Positions 47,040-55,379 of a stretch of 64,000 nt of DNA are shown here, one piece after another. Both the position numbers and the translations under genes were made by a program. Each line of letters begins with the position of its first letter. The first letter of the stretch is position 1. Under the pieces are notes generated by a model. It did no database searches, was not told the DNA's origin, and saw only the letters and a program-made list of their open reading frames with translations. Source of the stretch: Psychrobacter sp. P2G3 (GTDB taxonomy: Bacteria; Pseudomonadota; Gammaproteobacteria; Pseudomonadales; Moraxellaceae). The stretch spans positions 1,550,001 to 1,614,000 of the forward strand of contig NZ_CP012529.1 in NCBI RefSeq assembly GCF_001593285.1, in the 5' to 3' direction.

Positions 47040-47906
47040 CTATTTAGACAGTAGGGCTAAAAACTCTGCTTTTTCGTCTTCTGGCATGTCAGTTAATGGC
47101 ACGCGCACTGAACCGACATCCATGGTGCCGTTTAAGCAGCCCGCTTTGGCCTTTTGGTTGTAGTTGCCAGATTCCATAGAATGAATAGCAGGATAAATCT
47201 CGCTCATAATTTGCTTGGCTTTATCCCAGTCGCCTTGCTGGGTGGCGTTAAATAATGCAACTTGCTCTGCTGGGAACACGTTCGCTGCGCCCGCAATCCA
47301 GCTTTTTGCACCCCAAAAGAAGAAATCAACGGGCTGATCATCACAGCCACAAACCACATCAAAGTCATCAAAATTAGCTTGCAGCATGCGTAGCGCATGA
47401 CTAAAGTCGCCGCTACTTTCTTTTACGCCGACGATATTGGGGTGTTTAGCTAAATGAGCAACAGTGTCAAATTCAATAGCAACGCCGACACGATCAGGGA
47501 AGTTGTACATAATAATCGGCAGCTCACTGGCATCCGCAACTTTTTCGAAGTGAGCAATGATGCCATCTTGCTCAGGTAAGCTATAAGGGGTGGCAGATAG
47601 CATAAGGCCGTCATAACCTAGTGCTTTGGCTTGTGCGGCAAGCTCAATAGAGTGGTCAGTCGATAAACTATTGATACCAGCGATTAAGGTGACTTTATCC
47701 TTTGCGGCTTCGGCGATAGTGGTCAACACCAGCTCGCGCTCGTCTGCCGAAAATGTATAGTATTCACCTGTAGTACCACAAGCAACGATACCGGCTACGC
47801 CTTTTTCAATAAAGGCTTCGACCAGTATCGCTAATTTTTGCGCATCAATGTCGCCGTTGTTATCAAAAGGGGTGACGATTGGGACTAAAATTCCATTTAT
47901 ATTCAT
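47040..47906 (-). CDS. DapA-family enzyme, probable pyrroline-4-hydroxy-2-carboxylate deaminase
   Basis: Class I aldolase-fold lyase of 288 aa. GTTGE is at 44-48, Tyr134 in YNFPDR and the Schiff-base Lys162 in GVKESSGDF. In the hydroxyproline pathway the DapA-like member (LhpC/HypD) opens and deaminates 1-pyrroline-4-hydroxy-2-carboxylate to 2-oxoglutarate semialdehyde. The neighbours on both sides fit this role. A dihydrodipicolinate synthase or 4-hydroxy-2-oxoglutarate aldolase activity cannot be excluded from sequence. Confidence 0.85.
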   Translation of the reverse strand: MNINGILVPIVTPFDNNGDIDAQKLAILVEAFIEKGVAGIVACGTTGEYYTFSADERELVLTTIAEAAKDKVTLIAGINSLSTDHSIELAAQAKALGYDGLMLSATPYSLPEQDGIIAHFEKVADASELPIIMYNFPDRVGVAIEFDTVAHLAKHPNIVGVKESSGDFSHALRMLQANFDDFDVVCGCDDQPVDFFFWGAKSWIAGAANVFPAEQVALFNATQQGDWDKAKQIMSEIYPAIHSMESGNYNQKAKAGCLNGTMDVGSVRVPLTDMPEDEKAEFLALLSK

Positions 47907-48010
47907 GAGACTATCCTTATTGGTGTTGATATTGTTGGTGATTTAATGGTTAATGATTCAATGATGAATCGGTTGATTTTTGCTTGGTTCATAACCGTTT
48001 AATAAATAGC

Positions 48011-49258
48011 TTATTTAAAGCGAGCCAGTTGATACGGTTTTGGATCGATAGTATGGTCTTCATCAAAATAGTATTCGGCAATCATTTGCGCACTAATGAC
48101 GGCTTGCGTTAAACCTAAATGCTGATGACCAAAGCTTAAAAATACACGCTCGATTTTGTCGATGACGGGTAAGGAGTCTGCGGTTGATGGACGAAAACCC
48201 ATCCATGACACGCTATCGCTAGCATCTAACGGCGCTTTTAACATAGGCTGCGCATGTTGTAGAAGTATTTGTGCTCGCTGCATATTGGCAGGTGCGTCAA
48301 GTCCTGCGTACTCCACCGTACCCGCCAAACGTAGTCCTTCTTGCATCGGGGTCATGACGAAGCGCCGATCCAAACTCGATACGGGAATCTGTAAGCGCGC
48401 GCTTTCATGAGGTAGCATCAAGTGATAACCACGTTCGGTATCTAAAGGGATGTTGACGCCTGTTAGTTGCTTGGCCAAGGCTTTAGAGTGGGCGCCTGCT
48501 GATAGCATCACTTTGGACGCTGTCATATCACCTTGACTGGTCGTTAAATGAATACCCTCTGCATCACTGGTCGCAGCAAGGACGCGGCAATGTTCAATGA
48601 CATGACCACCTAGCTGTCTAAAGGTATTATGAAGCTGATTAATGACGGCTTTTAAATTGGTGATATGTCCTGTATTTGGGAAAAATAACGCTGCTAACTG
48701 GTTATCCTGTAAAGCAGGTTCACGCTCTAATAAAGCCTCTTTGCTCAGCAGCTCATTGCTCACATCAATGTCATTGAGACGCTTACCGTGTGCTGTTAAT
48801 AGCTCAAGACTACTTGTCTTTTCAACCGTTAATAACGAACCCTTTACTTGTATCCAATCGCCCAGTTGCCACTGTTCAGCAAAGCTTTGCCATGCTTGCA
48901 GGCTGTTTTGATTTAAGCTTAACAACGCTTGATGAATCCGCTCAAATGGCTCAGGGCGCATATTCATTAGCAACTGCATTGCCCAAGGCATTAAACGTGG
49001 CAGATAGCGCCAATCTATACGTAGCGGTCCAGTCGGATTCAATAACATGGCGGGTACATGACGGAGCATGCTCGCATCAGCAATAGGGAATACTTGCTCG
49101 GTAGCGATATGACCGGCGTTACCTAATGATGCGCCTTGACCCACTTCATTGGCGTCGAGCAGTGCGACCTTTACGCCTCGCGCTTGCAACGTCACCGCAG
49201 CCACTAGACCGATAATGCCGCCACCAATGATATGTAAGTCGAAGTTTGAGGTAGTCAT
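48011..49258 (-). CDS. FAD-dependent D-amino acid (probable D-hydroxyproline) dehydrogenase
   Basis: DadA-like oxidoreductase of 415 aa. The dinucleotide motif GGGIIGLVAAVTLQARG lies near the N-terminus, and WMGFRPSTADSLPVI near the C-terminus is the usual FAD-contacting end. In this set it would oxidise cis-4-hydroxy-D-proline, made by the epimerase upstream, to 1-pyrroline-4-hydroxy-2-carboxylate. D-alanine or D-proline are alternatives if read alone. Confidence 0.87.
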   Translation of the reverse strand: MTTSNFDLHIIGGGIIGLVAAVTLQARGVKVALLDANEVGQGASLGNAGHIATEQVFPIADASMLRHVPAMLLNPTGPLRIDWRYLPRLMPWAMQLLMNMRPEPFERIHQALLSLNQNSLQAWQSFAEQWQLGDWIQVKGSLLTVEKTSSLELLTAHGKRLNDIDVSNELLSKEALLEREPALQDNQLAALFFPNTGHITNLKAVINQLHNTFRQLGGHVIEHCRVLAATSDAEGIHLTTSQGDMTASKVMLSAGAHSKALAKQLTGVNIPLDTERGYHLMLPHESARLQIPVSSLDRRFVMTPMQEGLRLAGTVEYAGLDAPANMQRAQILLQHAQPMLKAPLDASDSVSWMGFRPSTADSLPVIDKIERVFLSFGHQHLGLTQAVISAQMIAEYYFDEDHTIDPKPYQLARFK

Positions 49259-49371
49259 AATTTTTCTCGATTACGTTCTTCTGATTAAGCACTCTTAATA
49301 GTGTTTACGCGTTTATCAATATATATGTCACTAATAAATCATTTCGCTTAATAAATAATGCTACGAATCAG

Positions 49372-50406
49372 CTAAGATGGAATTCCCCATTTAAAAGGAT
49401 CATTTTCTTGCACAATGAGTGTGGTTTCAGCACAAACATAAGCATGACCACAAATCGTTGGGATAATGGTCTGTTCAGGATAAGCCGTACCAGCTGCATT
49501 ATTGAGTTTAGTACTAAGATCAGTATTGAGCTCAGTATTAAGTTCAGTATTAAGTTCAGTTGCATACTGATAACTGCCAGTAAATACGCTGCCGACTACG
49601 CCTTGTTGCTGCCAAAGTTGTTCAGGTGCTAGACGGTTGTCAGCAGCTAGGCAAGCAAGTTTGGCGCTAGTACCGGTACCACAAGGAGAGCGATCGTAAG
49701 CTGAACCTGGACACAAAACGAAGTTTTTACTATCGACTTGCGTATCATCGCTATCGGCAAATAACTCGATATGGTCAATCTCGCCGCCGTTTTTGCCAGT
49801 GATATTAGCAGTGATTAATGCTTGCTTAATTTGCATGGTTACTTGAGTCAGTTTTTCGACATTATTTGCTTGAATGTCTTGTCCATGCTCACTGACTAAA
49901 AAGAACCAGTTGCCACCCCAAGCGATATCACCACGGATAAGGCCTAATTCAGGAACTTGAACCTCAACTTGTTTTTTATAACGATAAGAAGGTACGTTTT
50001 GTACACTGCAGCTGTCATCATCATGTAAGGTTGCTTTAACCAGACCTACGGGAGTCTCTAGCCAATGTACGCCTGCTGATATCTTTTGTTGATAAGCTAA
50101 TGAGACGATAACGCCAATCGTGCCGTGCCCGCACATGCCCAAATAACCAGCATTGTTAAAAAAGATAACGCCTGCTGTGGCTTTAGGGTCAGTTGCAGGA
50201 AGAAGTAGCGCACCGACGAGGACATCATTGCCGCGTGGCTCTAAGATGATACTTTGACGCAGATGATCGAAGTTTTGTTTGAAGTATTGCAGCTTGTCTT
50301 GAATAGTCTCACCGACCAGCTCAGGAAAGCCGTCATAGACCATACGAGTGGGCTCACCGCCCGTATGCGAGTCAATAATTTTAAAATTAAATAATGTAGA
50401 AGACAT
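49372..50406 (-). CDS. 4-hydroxyproline 2-epimerase with in-frame repeats
   Basis: Proline racemase-fold enzyme of 344 aa. The two catalytic cysteines are Cys92 (MCGHGTIG) and Cys242 (SPCGTGTSA). A Cys/Cys pair marks an epimerase or racemase rather than the Cys/Thr dehydratase. It converts trans-4-hydroxy-L-proline to the cis-D isomer. Residues 283-303 are a repeated TELN pattern, coded by 12-bp tandem repeats, between the core and GHAYV. It is the first gene of the minus-strand set, divergent from the AraC regulator. Proline racemase itself is a less likely reading. Confidence 0.88.
   Translation of the reverse strand: MSSTLFNFKIIDSHTGGEPTRMVYDGFPELVGETIQDKLQYFKQNFDHLRQSIILEPRGNDVLVGALLLPATDPKATAGVIFFNNAGYLGMCGHGTIGVIVSLAYQQKISAGVHWLETPVGLVKATLHDDDSCSVQNVPSYRYKKQVEVQVPELGLIRGDIAWGGNWFFLVSEHGQDIQANNVEKLTQVTMQIKQALITANITGKNGGEIDHIELFADSDDTQVDSKNFVLCPGSAYDRSPCGTGTSAKLACLAADNRLAPEQLWQQQGVVGSVFTGSYQYATELNTELNTELNTDLSTKLNNAAGTAYPEQTIIPTICGHAYVCAETTLIVQENDPFKWGIPS
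49498..49560 (-). repeat. 12-bp tandem repeat inside the hydroxyproline epimerase gene
   Basis: About five units of the type GAACTTAATACT (two identical, three diverged). Each unit codes four residues (TELN and variants), so copy changes keep the frame. Confidence 0.9.
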
Positions 50407-50714
50407 GACCGACGCCCTAATTCATCCGTGAGAAAGTTACATTCCGTTTTTTATGCATGAGACCTAATGGTTTTAACTTAATAGCCAATAGTTGGCTCTT
50501 ATTTGCTAAGGTCTATGTATAGAGTGGACTTTTTTAGAGAGAGCGTCTTGCTGTTTTTTCATGGATAAATGCGTATTTCTGCATAGTGGCTCAGTGTACA
50601 CTAGAGAAGTCTGTGCCTAAAAATTGATAGTAATAGAATAGATATACGTGAAATAGTCTGTAAATTATGAATGTTTGGCTGAGTTTAAAATTGATATGAC
50701 AAGGATGACATACG
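50407..50714. other. Divergent control region of the hydroxyproline set
   Basis: About 308 bp between the epimerase and AraC genes. It contains the palindrome AGCCAA-TAG-TTGGCT (50483-50497), which is flanked at distance by AGACCT/AGGTCT. TGGCT recurs around 50583 and 50674. No gene is present. Confidence 0.5.
50483..50497. promoter_or_regulatory. Candidate operator, palindrome AGCCAATAGTTGGCT
   Basis: Perfect 6-bp inverted repeat with a 3-bp spacer in the region between divergent regulator and catabolic genes. Possible regulator site; TGGCT half-sites recur twice nearer the AraC gene. Confidence 0.4.
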
Positions 50715-51527
50715 ATGACAGAGGTAACAACAGATGTAATAGAAGATACAGCGCTTGCTATGCTTACCACGTCATTGCAGCAGAATATGACTGCTTACTA
50801 TCCCGACAGTAGCGAGGCTTTTATTGGTAATGTCTCATTATTGCTGCCGCTGCTGAATACTTTGACCAATGTGGTGTTTTTTGTGAAAGATGACCAAGCA
50901 CGTTATCAGCTGGCAAACAAAACTTTGTTAAAACGCTGTCAGTTGAGTCAGCACGAAGATATCGTAGGGTTTACCACAGAGGAGGTGTTTTCGCATCGAC
51001 AGAGTAGGGATTATATTTTGCAAGATATGAAGGTATTACGAGAAGGCAAGTCTATCGTTGATAACTTAGAGCTGCACAGTTATGCGTCTGGTCAGTTAGG
51101 TTGGTGTATTACCAATAAACTGCCCATTTATAATAAGAGTCAACAAATAATCGCGATGGTTGGTATTTCGGTCGATATTGATGAAGATAACGAGCGCGTT
51201 TTGCGTAAACACGCTCGCTTGGCTGAAGTGTCTCAGTTTGTACGAGGGCATCTTGATCAGAAAATCAATATCGCCCAATTGGCTGACTTGGCTAATTTGA
51301 GTGTATCGCAGCTAGAGCGTACCTTTAAGGCTGTACTGAATATGTCGCCATTACAGTTTGTGCAAAAGCTGCGCTTAGAATATGCGATTAAGCTCTTGGC
51401 GATGCCTGATATATCAGTTACTCAGATATCGTTGAACTGCGGTTATAGTGATCACAGTGCTTTTAGCCGTCAGTTCAAACAGTTCACAGGAATGTCGCCT
51501 ACTCAGTTTCGCCAAACTTACCTATAA
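50715..51527 (+). CDS. AraC-family regulator with PAS-like sensor domain
   Basis: 270-aa transcription factor. The N-terminal part (about 45-150) looks PAS-like (NVVFFVKDDQARYQLANKTL...GFTTEEVF). The C-terminal 100 residues carry two helix-turn-helix units of AraC type (IAQLADLANLSVSQLERTFK and TQISLNCGYSDHSAFSRQFK). It is divergent from the epimerase gene, so it likely controls the hydroxyproline set, as LhpR does in Pseudomonas. A PAS domain would sense a small ligand or redox cue rather than bind through a cupin; this is inference. Confidence 0.87.
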   Translation: MTEVTTDVIEDTALAMLTTSLQQNMTAYYPDSSEAFIGNVSLLLPLLNTLTNVVFFVKDDQARYQLANKTLLKRCQLSQHEDIVGFTTEEVFSHRQSRDYILQDMKVLREGKSIVDNLELHSYASGQLGWCITNKLPIYNKSQQIIAMVGISVDIDEDNERVLRKHARLAEVSQFVRGHLDQKINIAQLADLANLSVSQLERTFKAVLNMSPLQFVQKLRLEYAIKLLAMPDISVTQISLNCGYSDHSAFSRQFKQFTGMSPTQFRQTYL

Positions 51528-51566
51528 TTAAAAAACTAACTTAATAACTTATTAATTTGGATCTAA

Positions 51567-52778
51567 TTACTGCGGATCCAACAATTCAATCCAGTGCTTC
51601 ACTGGTATGCTTGATCGGCTACTTAGATGTAGTTGGCAACCTATGTTAGCGGTCACTATCTGCTCTGGATGACCAATCGTCAAGTCCGCAAGCTTATTAG
51701 TTAGTAATTGCTCACTCAGCTTAGGCTGGAGTATCGAGTAGGTTCCAGCAGAGCCGCAGCATAAATGTTTGTCTTTAGTAGGCGTGAGCTCAACACCTGC
51801 CTGTTGCAAAATCTGTTCAACTAAGCCGCTCAACTGCTGAGCATGTTGCAATGAGCAAGGACAATGTACGGCTGTTTTGCGCTCTTTATCTTGCAATTGT
51901 AGCTGACTCAAATCTTCCTTAACTAATATTTCCCCAAGATCACGGGTAAGCTCGCTAACCCGTTGTGCTTTAACGGTATAATCTGGATCATACTGTAGTT
52001 TTTCGCCATAGTCTTTGACCATCGAGCCACAGCCAGAAGCACTGACAACAATGGCTTCTACGCCCGCCTCAATATGGGGCCACCACGCATCGATATTGCG
52101 GCGCATGAATGCCAGTCCCTCTTCATGGGCTGGCATGTGATAACTGACGGCACCACAGCAACCAGCTTCGGGTGCGGTAAATAAGCTAATACCTAGTTTA
52201 TCGAGTACCCGAGCGGCCACAATATTGGTATTTGGAGTTGCTGAGGGCTGCGCGCATCCTGCTAATACCAACATCCGGCGCGTATGCTGCTGGGTCGGCA
52301 ATGCGCGCTTAATTTGTTTAATCGGTACTTGTTGCTTTAAGTCATGAGGCAAAAAGGATCGAACCAACTGTCCTAAGCGTAATAAAAGCCCGAAGCGACT
52401 GGGATAGGGCAGGACTTGGCGTATCAACCAGCGCAGTAGCTTCTGCTGTAGTGGTCTCTCTAATTGCTCCTCCATGATGCCGCGGCCTATTTCAGCTAAG
52501 CGCCCATATTTTACGCCAGAAGGACAAGTGGTTTCGCAACTACGACAGGTTAGACAACGGTCTAAATGCGTTTGCGTTTTTTCGCTAACGTCACCGGTCT
52601 CAAGCAACTGTTTGACTAAATAAATACGTCCACGTGGGCCATCTCTTTCGTCGCCCAATTCTTGATAAGTAGGGCAGGTCGCATTACAAAATCCACAGTG
52701 TACGCAGCTGCGTAAGATAGCATCGGCTTCTTTGATTTCCGGATGATCTAGATACTTCACATTAATTTGGGTACGCAT
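51567..52778 (-). CDS. glcF: Glycolate oxidase iron-sulfur subunit
   Basis: Subunit of the membrane-linked glycolate oxidase complex, 403 aa. Two ferredoxin-type [4Fe-4S] sites are clear: C25-C28-C31-C35 and C75-C78-C81-C85. Two later CCG motifs (GCCGAVSYH and CCGSAGTY) belong to the heterodisulfide-reductase-like repeats. It is the last gene of glcD-glcE-glcF, 12 bp after glcE. It converges on the AraC gene with 39 bp between. Confidence 0.93.
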   Translation of the reverse strand: MRTQINVKYLDHPEIKEADAILRSCVHCGFCNATCPTYQELGDERDGPRGRIYLVKQLLETGDVSEKTQTHLDRCLTCRSCETTCPSGVKYGRLAEIGRGIMEEQLERPLQQKLLRWLIRQVLPYPSRFGLLLRLGQLVRSFLPHDLKQQVPIKQIKRALPTQQHTRRMLVLAGCAQPSATPNTNIVAARVLDKLGISLFTAPEAGCCGAVSYHMPAHEEGLAFMRRNIDAWWPHIEAGVEAIVVSASGCGSMVKDYGEKLQYDPDYTVKAQRVSELTRDLGEILVKEDLSQLQLQDKERKTAVHCPCSLQHAQQLSGLVEQILQQAGVELTPTKDKHLCCGSAGTYSILQPKLSEQLLTNKLADLTIGHPEQIVTANIGCQLHLSSRSSIPVKHWIELLDPQ

Positions 52779-52790
52779 AATATTTTCCTA

Positions 52791-53849
52791 TTACATCCAA
52801 CTATAGAGACGACCTGGATTAAAAATACCCATCGGATCAAAAGCATGTTTGAGCCGTTGATGCAGTCCGCGCAGTGCCTCGGGTTGAGTATGAAATACCT
52901 CTTGTAGTCGATCACCACCACTATAAAGACTCACTTGACCGCCCATACTGTTGGCAAGTGCTTCCAATGATTCAGTATCGAAATCACCGCGCAGCCAACG
53001 TTGGCTGCCACCCCAATCCACCAGCCACTCTTTATCTGGAAATACATGCTCAGCATTACTATTGACTGAAAACCGCCATAAAGGCGCATGACCTGAAAAG
53101 TAGTCTAACTGCTGCTCGCGTAGCTGCGTCCATAGGGTGTCTGATTCTTCTAGAATTTTACCTTGCCACTGCTTAACGGTGCTCTCGACTGCACTACGCG
53201 CGCCCTCTAAACGTAAATAAAGATGATTCTCAAACCAACAAGCGCCCGTCAAAGGATTTGGTAAACCTGCCAAACGGTTCATCTCTTTGATAGCCTGCGT
53301 TGCCTCCATTTCACGTTTGAGAGTCATAGTAGCAGCAGGTTTGGGCATGACCTTTAAGCTGACCTCGCTAATGACACCTAAAGTACCCATCGCTCCAGCC
53401 TGCATTCTTGAGACATCGTAGCCAGCTACGTTTTTCATCACTTGACCACCAAAGCGCAGCGCTTCGCCTCGACCATTAATCAGGCGAATACCGAGGACGT
53501 GATCTCTTACCGAACCATTCCAAGGACGTCCTGGTCCTGACAGGTGACATGCTAGCGTGCCCCCTAAAGTCGCCTGCCCATCAAATAGCGGCGGCTCAAA
53601 CGCCAATCTCTGATTGTGTTCACTCAAAGCGTTATTAATCTCAGTTAACGGAGTACCTGCTCGTGCAGTCAACACCAGCTCAATCGGCTCGTAATTCACA
53701 ATACCACTGTGCTCAGCAATTTTAAGCGGGACGCCCTCGGGCGTGCGACCCATAAATTCCTTGCTACCACCGCCAACTATTTGTAATTTGCTACCATCAC
53801 TACTGGCCTGTTTAATTCGCTCAATCAGTTCAGCACTTATATCTTTCAT
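52791..53849 (-). CDS. glcE: Glycolate oxidase FAD-binding subunit
   Basis: 352-aa FAD-binding (PCMH-type) protein: GGGSKEFMG near the N-terminus, TLGGTLACHLSGPGRPW and RFGGQVMKNVAGYDVSR in the middle, and the C-terminal LKHAFDPMGIFNPGRL. It partners with GlcD and GlcF in glycolate to glyoxylate oxidation. Its start overlaps the glcD stop by 4 bp (ATGA-type), so translation is coupled. Confidence 0.93.
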   Translation of the reverse strand: MKDISAELIERIKQASSDGSKLQIVGGGSKEFMGRTPEGVPLKIAEHSGIVNYEPIELVLTARAGTPLTEINNALSEHNQRLAFEPPLFDGQATLGGTLACHLSGPGRPWNGSVRDHVLGIRLINGRGEALRFGGQVMKNVAGYDVSRMQAGAMGTLGVISEVSLKVMPKPAATMTLKREMEATQAIKEMNRLAGLPNPLTGACWFENHLYLRLEGARSAVESTVKQWQGKILEESDTLWTQLREQQLDYFSGHAPLWRFSVNSNAEHVFPDKEWLVDWGGSQRWLRGDFDTESLEALANSMGGQVSLYSGGDRLQEVFHTQPEALRGLHQRLKHAFDPMGIFNPGRLYSWM

Positions 53850-55327
53850 GCCGGTGCTCCCTGTTGTGGCGGCTGACTCACTGAATCGTCCATTATCTTA
53901 TCAAGCGACCGATATTCCTGACAATTTTTTAGGACAGGAATGCCTTTACCTGGATTAAGCATACCATCAGGATCAAAAGCAAATTTAATAGCATGAAATT
54001 GGCGTAATTCCTGCTCATTAAATTGCACACGCATTTGGCGGATTTTTTCTATACCAACACCGTGCTCACCAGTGATACAACCACCTACCTTGACACAAAG
54101 CTCTAAGATACGAGCGCCAAATTCCTCAGTTTTTTCAAGCTGACCAGGCATATTGGCATCGAATAATATCAGAGGGTGCAAGTTACCATCACCCGCATGA
54201 AAGACATTGGCCACGCGCAAATTATAGTGCTCGGAGAGTTTTTGCATTTCAGTCAATACATGCGCCAGTTGGCCGCGAGGAATAGTGCCATCCATGCAAT
54301 AGTAGTCGGGTGAGAATCGGCCTACCGCTGGAAAGGCAGACTTACGACCTTTCCATAACAAAGCACGTTCCGCCTCGCTCTGAGAAACTCGAGTTGAGGT
54401 GGCTCCCAATTGGATAAAGAGCTGTTCAACTTCGATGATTTGTTCTTGAACCTCAATTGCCGTACCATCTAATTCACATAAGAGCAGCGCCTTAGCATCG
54501 GTAGGGTAACCCGCTTGCGCAAATGCTTCGGCCGCTATAATGGCATAGCTATCCATCATCTCAAGCCCCGCTGGGATAATCCCTTTAGCAATGATTTCGC
54601 CTACGGCATCGCCTGCCGTCTGTACGTTATCAAAACAGGCCATAATGACCTGCGCCTTTTCGGGGCTGGGTAATAATTTGACCATGACTTCAGTAACTAT
54701 TCCTAACAATCCCTCAGAGCCAGTTATCAAGGCCATAAGATCAATGCCGTTACTATCAAGTCCTTCACTACCAATGCTTATCAAATCACCTTCGACCGTC
54801 ACCATTTCTACTTTTAATAAGTTATGTACCGTGAGCCCATACTTGAGGCAATGCACGCCGCCGGAGTTTTCGGCGACGTTGCCTCCTATCGTACAAGCAA
54901 TTTGGGAGGAGGGGTCCGGACCATAATATAAGCCATGTACGGAGGCCGCCTCACTAATGGCTAAGTTACGTACGCCTGGCTGCAAGCGTGCCGTGCGGGC
55001 TAGAGGGTCTATCTCGAGAATATGCTTAAAACGAGACAGTACTAACAGCACGCCATCAGGATTTGGCATGGCACCGGCACAAAGACCTGTGCCTGCTCCG
55101 CGAGCTACTACTGGAATCTGATAACGATGGCAAATACGCATGACTTCTTGTATCTGCTCGACCGTATCTGGCAAGACGACTAACAGCGGCATATCACAAT
55201 AGACAGACAGCCCATCACACTCAAAAGGCTTTTGGGTTTCCTCATCACTGATCACATATTCAGGCTCAATAAAAGCGCGAAACATGCTCGCCAACGTGGC
55301 TTTATCAGGTCTTTTGCTCTCAATCAT
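53846..55327 (-). CDS. glcD: Glycolate oxidase catalytic subunit
   Basis: 493-aa FAD-linked oxidase. ARGAGTGLCAGAMPNPDGV and the IGGNVAENSGGVHCLKYG region bind FAD, and the C-terminal FHAGDGNLHP and GCITGEHGVGIEK are typical of the GlcD/D-lactate dehydrogenase family. The presence of glcE and glcF downstream supports glycolate as substrate. It lies 52 bp after ggt on the same strand. Confidence 0.94.
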   Translation of the reverse strand: MIESKRPDKATLASMFRAFIEPEYVISDEETQKPFECDGLSVYCDMPLLVVLPDTVEQIQEVMRICHRYQIPVVARGAGTGLCAGAMPNPDGVLLVLSRFKHILEIDPLARTARLQPGVRNLAISEAASVHGLYYGPDPSSQIACTIGGNVAENSGGVHCLKYGLTVHNLLKVEMVTVEGDLISIGSEGLDSNGIDLMALITGSEGLLGIVTEVMVKLLPSPEKAQVIMACFDNVQTAGDAVGEIIAKGIIPAGLEMMDSYAIIAAEAFAQAGYPTDAKALLLCELDGTAIEVQEQIIEVEQLFIQLGATSTRVSQSEAERALLWKGRKSAFPAVGRFSPDYYCMDGTIPRGQLAHVLTEMQKLSEHYNLRVANVFHAGDGNLHPLILFDANMPGQLEKTEEFGARILELCVKVGGCITGEHGVGIEKIRQMRVQFNEQELRQFHAIKFAFDPDGMLNPGKGIPVLKNCQEYRSLDKIMDDSVSQPPQQGAPA

Positions 55328-55379
55328 ATGGCTCTCCTTAGCGAAATGAATGAATTTTAATACCTAATCTAATACTCAA

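Noticed and set aside
47040..47906. DapA-like gene as lysine-pathway dapA
   Set aside because: It sits inside a hydroxyproline catabolic run and not with lysine or bamC-type genes; the deaminase role is the better fit.
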